DNA of 64,000 bases from Dendrophyllia cribrosa (Eukaryota; Cnidaria; Anthozoa; Scleractinia; Dendrophylliidae): the NCBI GenBank assembly GCA_024195265.1, contig JAJLRJ010000007.1, positions 12,432,828 to 12,496,827 on the forward strand, written 5' to 3'. The notes under the pieces were generated by a model. The model was given only the letters and a program-made list of their open reading frames with translations. It did not search any database and had not been told where the DNA came from. Every line of letters starts with the position of its first letter. Position 1 is the first letter of the stretch. Below, piece by piece: positions 1 through 9,900 of this stretch. The translations under genes were made by a program, and so were the position numbers.

Positions 1-2
1 TC

Positions 3-167
3 GCCACAGAGAATAACAACTTCAAGCGACACATAAGGGAGGCAATTGAGATAAAGTTAAAAAAGCCCTCTTTGAACAGAGACAATAGCTATGAATTAGC
101 CAAAATATATGACACTATTTTAACCCCCTCGAGAACCCCACAAACACGATATAACCCCCCTGATTAA
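3..167 (+). mobile_element. 3' end of a retroelement ORF (Penelope-like or related), truncated
   Basis: An open frame runs in from the left edge and stops at a TAA at 165-167. It encodes a peptide containing HIREAIEIKLKKPSLNRD followed by YELAKIYDTIL. This arrangement (REAI.I, then P.LNRD, then EL..IYD.LL) matches the C-terminal tail commonly found on Penelope-like and some other retroelement proteins that end in a GIY-YIG nuclease region. Only this tail is in the window, so the reverse transcriptase cannot be checked and the class is an inference from the tail motif. No host-gene splice site joins it to ACLY. Confidence 0.6.
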
Positions 168-707
168 CATTATTCATTTGAGACTGATGAAGTTCGGGAG
201 AGGCAAGCAAAATATTTCTCGATTTTTACATATTTTATTACACTGAGTACAGAAATGTTTTTAGATCTTTTTAGCCTGTTGCTGGTAAAAATCATCACCT
301 ACTTTTTGCTTGCCAGTTCTTTAGAGAAAATAGCATTTAAATAAAAATGTCTGGTTACTTTCCTAATTGTATCAGTAACAAAATTTTCAATTGTGATTGG
401 TCATCCATGCGCCTACTTCTCATGTAATTGGTGAATGGTCATGTGGGTGTTGAATTACAGCTATCCAATTACAACTTTTTGTAGTTGGACACCGATAATG
501 CACGTGTGAATCAAGTGCACTTAAATGGGTTCTTTTTTTGCTTTTTTCACATGCTTTTGAAAATGATAGAAAATACTCTTGACATTTTGAAGACAAAAAA
601 TTCCACCTCGATTTTTTAATCTCAAATTTTGTTATTGATGCAATTAATTAATTAATTGAAACTTTGTGTCGTACAATTTAGGGAGTAATCATGCTCACTG
701 AATAAAG

Positions 708-814
708 TACAATTCAGAAAGTAATTGGGCGAGCAATTTCAAATCGTCCGAGCATGTAGCGCGAGGGACGATTAATTTGAAATTACTTGCCCGATTACTT
801 CCTGAATTGTACTC
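708..814. repeat. inverted repeat (foldback), ~42-base arms
   Basis: GTACAATTCAGAAAGTAATT and its extension to ~750 pair with the sequence ending GAATTGTAC at ~814. A related single arm, GTACAATTCAGGGAGTAATC, occurs at ~6980 in ACLY intron 7, so this is a dispersed family. Confidence 0.75.
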
Positions 815-1340
815 CACTCATGTCCAATAATACAGTGTACTATAACAAAGTCAGACCTGATTATTGATTACACATAAAAGGGACAGTGACCTGGCTGATT
901 CCTGTAGATCTCTTATGAGCTCATCTGTAAATGCCTAATACGACAACTCAGATGCAAAGATTTGTTGAAATATAAAGCTTTTGCCATAGCCTGTCGGCAA
1001 AACAGCAAGGACATCGCTACCTTTAAGTAGTACTTCAACTGCTTGACATTGCTCGGGTTTCAATTCCACAGGAAATATTAAATTTTAGAAAAATTCTTGC
1101 ACGCTTTTTGAATGCAATCTCCTCCACTCTCCGTCATATTGTTTGTCTTGATCACGACGCACGAAGAATGACACCATGACAACGTCATCATCAAATTAAA
1201 TTTCAACCAATCGGCATTTTCCGAAGACTTTTTGAGCGGAGACATTCAAACTTCTGAGACATCGTTGCAAGCTCTCGATCCTTTCCCTCGCAACCACCCC
1301 CACCCCCACCCCCAAACCCGAGCCCTAGAGCTTGCTCGCA

Positions 1341-1468
1341 GGCTAGATAAATCACTATCCAGTAGATAAGTATTAACAAAATCCTTTGTGTAATATCCGC
1401 TGGACAGTGATTTAATTACCCGGTGGATAACTATTCTATCTACCTTTTAAACAACCAGGTCCTGTTGT
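1341..1468. repeat. worn family C foldback MITE
   Basis: It shares AAATCACTATCCAG, GATAAGTATTAACAAAATC and the CCGGTGGATAAC segment with the copy at 2774-2920, but its ends are decayed (CTTTTAAACAACCAGGTCCT). Confidence 0.6.
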
Positions 1469-1652
1469 CATTGTTAACAGGCTAGGGGTCCATATAAGGC
1501 CGAATACATGCATAATACAAATTTTATAAAAGAGCTACATGTAGCGTTCAACTGTATAAGAGTAAGAAAAATTATTGCATTTTTATGCCAAGATAGAAGT
1601 GACATTCTTCTCTTGGAAGTCTTAGCTCAATTTGTGATTTTTCAATTTTCAG

Positions 1653-2549
1653 AAACTTGTTGTAAAACCAGATCAACTTATAAAGCGGAGAGGCAAGCTC
1701 GGTCTTATCAAGGTGAATGTAGATTTACAACAAGCTAAACAATGGGTCAACGAGAGAATGGGCAAAGACATACAGGTCAGTATTTTAGGTCGGATTAATT
1801 GTTTAGTTTAGTTCATGAATTTATAAATTTGTTTGGATAAATTCTTTTTCAAGACAAGTTTTCAAATGCAGATGACATTTTTTTTTTATATATTTCAAGA
1901 CAGTATTCACTCTATGAACTCAGTTTATGTAAATTCCTTGACAGTTGTCGGATCATGGGCAGATCATATAACAAGTGAATCATAACTCAGGAATCATGTT
2001 TAAAAAAACATGGGTCTGCACACTGCATGCGATGAAATAGTCTGTAACGTGGTGGCCAATATCAAACCATTTCTGTTGTACATGTAGATGCATGCCCTTT
2101 AACTGTTGACCACCTCATTTCTATGGCCAGTTTTGTGAGATAATTTATTTTGATTGACAGGTTGGAGCAGCAAGTGGACCCCTGAAAAGATTCATCATTG
2201 AACCATTTGTGCCACACCAACAGGTATAGAAATATTAAATTTTATATCAGTTATACCTGTTAGGGAAAAATGAAAAACTGCCAACTTGGTGTTGCGGATG
2301 TTCGATCACCAAATGATGTAAAACAAAAGATTCAAAAGACACGTAACCAGACCCACCCAACAACACAATTAAGTTAACCAACAGTATTTTTCCACAACAA
2401 CACAAAATACCTCAAAAACGGTATACACTCAGCAAAACAAAAAAGAACAATGTCAAATATTAATGGCATTAGTTTAAGCAACTGCAACCTTGGCCAATAC
2501 TCTTGGGACACTTCTCCGAAATAACTCTGCAAATTTACGCATTCCCTCT

Positions 2550-2582
<33 letters not shown>

Positions 2583-5500
2583 TAGTCCAATGTTGACCTC
2601 ACGGGTACAAAATTGTTTTCACGGCAATCAACACTGCTGTGGGGAGGGGGGAGGAGGAGTGAAATAGCATGTGATAACACATTCAGAAGCATACTGAATA
2701 GTAGGATAAAAATATATTAGCGAAGCGTATTTTTGCGTGCAATTTCAGTGAGTGTCCCAAGAAGTATTGGCCAGGCCCCGGTTGTTCAAAAGGTGGATAA
2801 CGTTATCAATCGGATAAATCACTATCCAGTGGATAAGTATCAACAAAATCAATTGTGTTATCCGCTGGATAGTGGTTTATCCGGTGGATAGCGTTATCCA
2901 CCTTTTGAACAACCGGGCCCAGGGTTGTAGAAATGTTGGTACTTCAAAGCCCACATGTTCATGTAGTCAGATCAATTTATCACAGCTCCTCAACCCAGCC
3001 TTATATTCACTGATACCCTTTGTACACCTATGGAAAGTTACGTTTTTGTTTAAAGAAGACAGGTGTGTAAGCTCACCAGCTATACAGCATATTATGTGAC
3101 TAATTTCATTATTAAACTGTTGCATTTAATGGTGCATGATTTTATAACTGGAAGGTAGAAAAAGAAGCAGACTTGTGAAAAAATTGAGAACAACATTTTT
3201 TTAGTTTTGAAAAATTGTTTTGGTATAGTCGCCTGACTGCCATCATCAGCCATCAACTATTTATTTAATATGCTATTCCACAGGAAAAAATACAAGATTT
3301 GGGATTTTTAGGGTATTTATAGAACACCCACAAAATTCCCAAATTTGGCAAAGTGAGACAAGTCCCAACCACGGAATCCCAAACCAAGTTCCCTGGTTGG
3401 GACTTGTCTCCCTCTTCCAAATTTGGGATTTTTGTTGGTATTGATTTCTTTGAATACATTGTACCTCATAATATCCAAAAATGGGAATCTGTTATTTTTT
3501 CCTGTGAATTCATTTTTATTGCTCTACCAGGGATGTAGCTACATGTAAGATATCCAACAGGTGGACTTTTTTTCATCACAGGCGGAAAATTTTGATAAAA
3601 AAAAAGAGAAAGAGTTAAGGAGACACAGTTTTCCAGGCGGAAAAAAAAAAAAAACAAGAAAACTCAGTCTTCAGGCGGTTATTTTTTCCACCTTCCGCCT
3701 ATTATTTACATCCCTGCATGTCTACAGTACTTACATTTTACATGTACAGTGTACATGGTGTAGCATTATTATAAATTAAAATTCAACTTTGTAACATTAA
3801 TTTTATTGTCAAACTGATCCTGGTAGTGGTAACTACAGATTGAAAAAATTGTCTTTAAAACTAAAAAATGTTGTCCCTTTTCCCATTTTTTTTAAACATG
3901 TATATGCAATGTAATCAGTAATTATAATTATACCGATGTATGGATCATTTAAAATTTGTGAATAATTCATTTGTTGATTTTTGTTTAGAATGAAGAATTT
4001 TATGTGTGTATCTATGCCCAGCGAGATGGTGACACAATTTTATTTCATCATGAGGGTGGGGTGGAAATTGGAGATGTTGATAGTAAGGTAAGATTCTTTC
4101 AAGTTCCATTAGAAAGTTGTCTCTGTAAAAGTGTTAAATGCGAACATTTGCTAATTATTTAATGAATACATGTGCAACTTATTTTTGTAGGCTGTTAAAC
4201 TTGAAGTTGGCCTTGAAGGCGAAGTTACAATCGAGCTGATCGAGAAAAAGCTCATGCAAAATGTTCCGCAACAAAAGAAAAAGTAAGTGAAAGTCTTTTA
4301 ATATTGCTCTGATACAGCTTAGAACACTGTATATACAGTCAGAAAACTCCATTAAGGGGACACCATCCAGACCAGGAGAAGTGTCCCCTAAATATAGAGG
4401 TGTCCCTTTAATAGAGGTGATGATTGCAAAGATTATACATTGAAGCATTTTGCTGGCCTGCATGGACCTGAGAAGAAGTGCCCCTTTAAGAAGTGTCTCC
4501 TTATGGGCATTTTGCTGGCCAGGACCATGAGAAATGTCCCCTTTTAACGGAGGTGTCCCTTTAATACAAAGATTTTATTAGCATTTTGCCGACCTGGACC
4601 AGGGGAAGTATCCCCTTAATGGAGGTGTCCCTTTAATAGAAGTGTGCTAGGATTTTATGAGCCTTTTGTCAGCTGGGGTTGTATAAAATGGAAAATCCAA
4701 GGGAAAACAGTCAGTAGAAAGATAGGTTTTTTCCCCATATGTTACATGTACATGTATCTACAAAAAGAACCATTAATTTTGTCTTAACTGACAAACAGTT
4801 GTACATGAGAGAGTACAAATATCTGAGACAAACTGTGTGCCCCAAACTGCATGTGTTATCTGAAACTGAGGTACTAGGTCAAGACGAGATGCCACAGGAT
4901 AAGGAGACGCACTATAGTCTATGATTACTACTAGTTTAATTGTATCTGTGCTTTAAATGAAGCAAGACATTGAACTATTTTTGCTGACTTACAGTAACTG
5001 TAAGTTCCTAATTAAAGGAGTTTTTAAAGGCATCAATCAGATTTGAGAATTCTATATTTGATATGATTACAGATTAAGTGTAATTTATAATAACTTTAAA
5101 ACTACTGTTAGTAATATAAAATCAATAATAAGAAACTGACCTAAAATTTGGAACAGCAGTTTGGCAAAAGAAATGAATCTGTTTTTCATAAATCATTTAA
5201 CCCTACCCCTGCCCCAATAGTGATCAGTATCAAATTTCTCCTTGTAATATCAATGCTTAATCAATCAGAGCGGTAATGAGAATTAACCCTTTAACTCCAG
5301 AGAGTGCCAAAGATCAAAATTCAAGAAAAATTCCAAAGTTCATTTTCTAAAATATTGAAAAACAAATGGTACCATGCAAAAGTACTGCTGAAGAGGTTTC
5401 ATTTGAATGGTCATACCATAGGATTTCATCAACAAACTCAAAAGTTAAAACTACATTAGACATGTTTCCATTATTGACTCTGGGAGTGAGAGGGTTAAGG

Positions 5501-6922
5501 ATATGATCACCCAAGATTAATTTGCTTGATATTTTAACAACTTCTCCCCCGTTACTGCTTTAAGAAATGTATGGGGATGAGAAGGGAGAATTTGTATTTT
5601 AATGTTGGGGATTAAAGAGTTAAATTAGATTGATCTAGTTTTGTCTCTGGTTGTGCACTTATCATTCAGGATGTAAATGTTGTTTGTCTTTCTTTGTTTA
5701 CAGATTGCTTGCTACATTCATCCATGACTTGTTTCAGCTTTACTCCGACTTGTACTTTACTTACCTTGAAATAAATCCCCTTGGTAAGGATTGATTTAAT
5801 TTTTTATTAGTTATTTTGATGTGGATAATAACATCTGACCCGCGTTTTCAGAAATGTCATTCGTTTGCTTTATACTTGAGTTTCTTTTTAAGTTATAGAG
5901 TTATACGCCTTTAACAGTCTGCACATATCATTCTGATACACAGTTCTTTGTATCTTATTTCGATCAGTGGTTGTAGGTGAGTCTGTCCACGTGCTTGACC
6001 TTGCCGCTAAGTTGGACCAGACTGCTGAATTCATCTGTAAAACAAAATGGGGGGATGTTGACTTCCCACCTCCATTTGGCAGGGAAGCTTACCCTGAGGT
6101 GAGAGCACTCCCCTTAGGATGTGGTTTTCTTACGTACGGTAGTTGACCTGGCCTACCTCTCTCTCTTAGGAAGTGAAATCAATGTATTGTCCCCACCTCT
6201 CTTCTTTAGAATGTGAGGCCATGGTAGTGCTCTATCCCCTCTCCACTAGGAAGTGAGATCATTGTACTGTCCCCCCTTCTTCCTTAAAATGTGAGGTCAT
6301 TGTACTTGGTCCATCCCCTTCACCCTTAGGAAGTGAGATCAATGTACTGTCCCCACCTCTCTTTTTTAGAATGTGAGGCCATGGTAGTGCTCCACCCCCT
6401 CTCCACTAGGAAGTGAGATCATTGTACTGTCCCCACCCTTCTTCCTTAAAATGTGAGGTTATTGTACTTGGTCCATCCCCTTCCCCCTTAGGAAGTCAGA
6501 TCAATGTACTATCTCCACCTCTCTTTTTTAGAATGTGAGGCCATGGTAGTGCTCCACCCCCTCTCCACTAGGAAGTGTGATCATTGTACTGTTCCTTCCC
6601 TTCTACCTTGAAATGTGAGGTCATTGTACTTGGTCCATCCCCTTCCCCCTTAGCAAGTGAGATCATTGTACTGACCCCACCCATGAGTGCCCCTAGGGAA
6701 GGATCTTGACTTCTGTCAAATCAGCAAGTTTATAAATTAGTTTAAAAATACATTTAGGGTAACTAACTCAGTTAATTTTTTATATTATTATTCATATTTT
6801 TAGGAAGCATACATTGCTGAGTTAGATGCAAAGAGTGGAGCATCTCTTAAACTGACAATCCTTAACAGTAAAGGGAGGATCTGGACAATGGTGGCTGGAG
6901 GAGGAGCATCTGTGGTTTACAG
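1653..6922 (+). CDS. ACLY: ACLY exons 1-7: ATP-grasp (succinyl-CoA synthetase beta-like) part
   Basis: These exons carry the nucleotide-binding half. Exon 1 opens with [18 protein letters not shown], the family's conserved ATP-grasp strand and glycine turn. Exon 2 has FIIEPFVPH and exon 3 has EEFYVCIYA and LFHHEGGV. Exons 5-6 give [10 protein letters not shown] and VLDLAAKLD followed by [12 protein letters not shown]. Exon 7 gives [17 protein letters not shown] and the glycine-rich [12 protein letters not shown]. Exon lengths are 123, 63, 99, 92, 80, 131 and 119 nt, with codons split between exons 4/5, 5/6 and 7/8. The exon 4 product ([12 protein letters not shown]...) is the least conserved piece. 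Intron 6 carries a minisatellite that begins at the donor. Confidence 0.95.
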
Positions 6923-9900
6923 GTGCAAATGAAATTTTAACATTTTACAGATTTGTAATAGTAATTGAACTGAGTGGTGTACAATTCAGGGAGTAATCAG
7001 GTGAGTTATTAAAAATTAACAGACTGCCTTGCTCAAATGAAAGGTGGGTGCCTGGGGTATCCAGGGCCTTCCACTGTGGCCAGCCAGCCCCTAGATATAA
7101 TACTGCCCCCATGACTGGCAAATCATCGCAACCCAGCCATGAGCCCCCATTTCAGGCACCCGTCACAATGATTGCATTAGTGGAATGTAAATAAAGAGGG
7201 TAGGGTGGGGGAACGCTTAAGACAACTGCTACAAAACTGCTAAAGAATACTTAAACAACCGCTACAAAAACCGCTATGAAATCGTTCGAAAATGTGAAGG
7301 TCCTAGCTGAGATGAAGCCGCAACTTTCCACGTGAGCCTGCACATGAGAGTTTGACCGCTGTCCGGAAGCATCTGCTAAGCTTGTGGTGGTTAACCTTTT
7401 TGTTAAATTGTGATTAAACTAAATTTAATTGTAATGTATTACATCAAGATTATCCCTAAATTGCGATACACAAAGTCCAATTATTAGTTGATCTCATCAA
7501 AACAAAATTCTAGATTAAAAAAATTTATGTAAACTTTATTCTATTAAGAACATCAGGGATATTTTCTATCATTTTGAAACCAGTGGAAAAACAGCAAAAA
7601 GAACCCATTTACATGTAAGTGCACCTGATTGATTACAGATATAACAAAAATTTGTAATTTATTATGTGTCACTCAATAGCTTTCATCCGAATGGTCATAC
7701 AGTACGTACTTTAGAATTTCATTCACAAATTGTTTGTTTATCTCCTTCTAGTGACACTGTTTGTGATCTGGGAGGTGCTAGCGAGCTGGCAAATTATGGC
7801 GAGTATTCTGGAGCTCCATCTGAGTCACAGACTTATGAATATGCCAAGACGGTTATCCGCCTGATGACTGAGGGGCCACCAAGACCTGATGGTACAAGAT
7901 AAGAGCTGCTTGCTATTCGTTCATTTCTTATTACCGCAATAATACTATCCCTCGTATAAAACTCGTAGAATGAACGATTTACATCTCCCCCGAGTACGTA
8001 CAATACTGATTGGCCATGGGGTAAACAGACTTTTATTTTTCAAGCTGCTAATGACTGGAACAATTTAGATAATGAAATGAAAGAGACATCTTCATTATCG
8101 CTTTTTAAAGCCAAACTTAAGGGACTTTTGAAATAATTTTAAATGAAATAGGTTTTACTCTTTTTACCTTTTTGATATTGTCTTTTTAACATTTTTAATG
8201 ATGTTTTTAGCTAGGATTTGTATATTTTTTATATAGGTTAAAATTTATAATTTGCAGGGCCCCACTGAAAACCGCCAAGGCGAGTGGGCTCCCTGATTAA
8301 ATATTATTATTATTATTATTATTATTACTATTATTACATGTACAAGTGTACGTGCAGTATCTACTACAGGCAGCCGTGATGCTGAAATACTTGACATGTA
8401 CTAACACTGTAACTCTAAGAATGCCAAAAAATTAAAAATTCAAATTTGTAAAATATTGCAAAACAAACAGTACCTTGGCAAAAGTACTGCTGACGAGGTT
8501 TCATTTGAATGGTCACACCATAGAATTTTGACGACAGTCTCAAAAGTTAGAATTACGTTATAACTACGTTAGAACTAATTGATTCTGAGACTCTTGGTTT
8601 CTCTTGATACAAGTATCATATTTGGCTTTTCAAAGTGATATCAAAAGTAATTAATGTTGCCCCTTTAATTTCTTTTTTTTAAAGCAAAATCACCATATTT
8701 AAGACTTTGTGTAATTGACCCCCCCCCCCCTCCCCCCCCCTCCCCCCCCCCCCCCCCCCCCTCCTTCCCTATATTTCCTGGAATTTTGAGTGGTCAATTG
8801 TGAGAGATTCAGCTTTATTCTGTAATGCACATGCAGGTTTCTGCTTTTATTTGCAGGGAAGATCTTAATCATTGGTGGTGGTATTGCCAACTTTACCAAT
8901 GTTTCAGCAACTTTTAAGGTAATATTATTAAATCTAATACTAAGTGTATCAAATAGATAGTGAATGCTGCAGCAAATAGGATATTAAACAAAAGAAAATT
9001 TCTTTAACACGGTAGCACTGTGTGACAGTGCACACACCTCGTTAATATTTTCTTTAGTCTCATATTTGCACAGTAAAAAAATGGCATGCATTCGATTCAA
9101 CAAAAAGTGCGACCATGCAAAATGATACACTAGTAAGAAATGGCACTTTAAAGCTGTGTGACAAATGCATAATGTTGAATGTAATGTTAATGCGTGCAAG
9201 CTTGTGCATCATAAATGGCGCAAAATACATAATGTATAAGTATTATGTGCAGTAGTTGATGCACATTGCAATACTAGGGAATTACCTTTAGTTAATTGAC
9301 CGAAAGTCTGACTTTGACTCTTTACAGGGAATAGTGAAAGCTTTGCAGGAACACCAGAAGAAGCTGTTGGAACACAAGGTCAACATATTTGTCAGAAGAG
9401 GAGGACCTAACTACCAGGAAGGACTCAGAGTTATGAGGGAAGTGGGTAAGTGTTCGAAGAAGAATCCCAAATTTTATTTTTAATTGTAAAGTATTGAAAA
9501 ACAAATGGTACCGTGTAAAAGTACTGCCAAAGAGGTTTCATTTGAATGGTCACAGCATAGGATTTATTCCACAGACTCAAAAGTTAGAACTATATGTTTC
9601 CATAATTGACTCTGGGAGTGAAAGTGTTAGATGGTCATGGATTCAAATGGCTTGTGTTTGTCAAAACACCCAAAGACATTTTGAGCCTGGAAGCTATTTT
9701 CAATTATCACCAATTCAATTTCTATCATTTAATGCACTCGTCTGGTGCATTAATTCCTGCATGCATGCATGCATTGTCACATCTATACTGTCTGTGTCTT
9801 TGTAGGTTCCAGTTTAGGACTGTACATTCATGCATTCATGCAATGTCACATCTGTACTGTCTGTGTGTTTATAGGTTCCTATTTAGGACTGTCCAGCATG

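Larger units (their letters stand above)
168..1652. other. non-coding sequence upstream of the first visible ACLY exon
   Basis: No exon for the missing ACLY N-terminus is recognisable here, so this is intron (or intron plus upstream sequence if the first exons lie further left). It contains a 107-base inverted repeat at 708-814, a short AATT microsatellite near 641-656, a C-rich stretch near 1296-1316 and a worn copy of the GGATAA-type foldback family at about 1341-1468. Bases 490-620 are similar, in the opposite orientation, to bases 7550-7640 in a later ACLY intron, so they belong to one dispersed repeat. Confidence 0.6.

Noticed and set aside
1..1652. Search for the ACLY start codon and first exons
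   Set aside because: No sequence encoding the conserved N-terminal residues before KLVVKPDQ is visible, so the start lies upstream of the window.
8699..8899. Minus-strand glycine-rich ORF
   Set aside because: It is translation of a poly-C/poly-G tract that overlaps ACLY exon 9 on the opposite strand.
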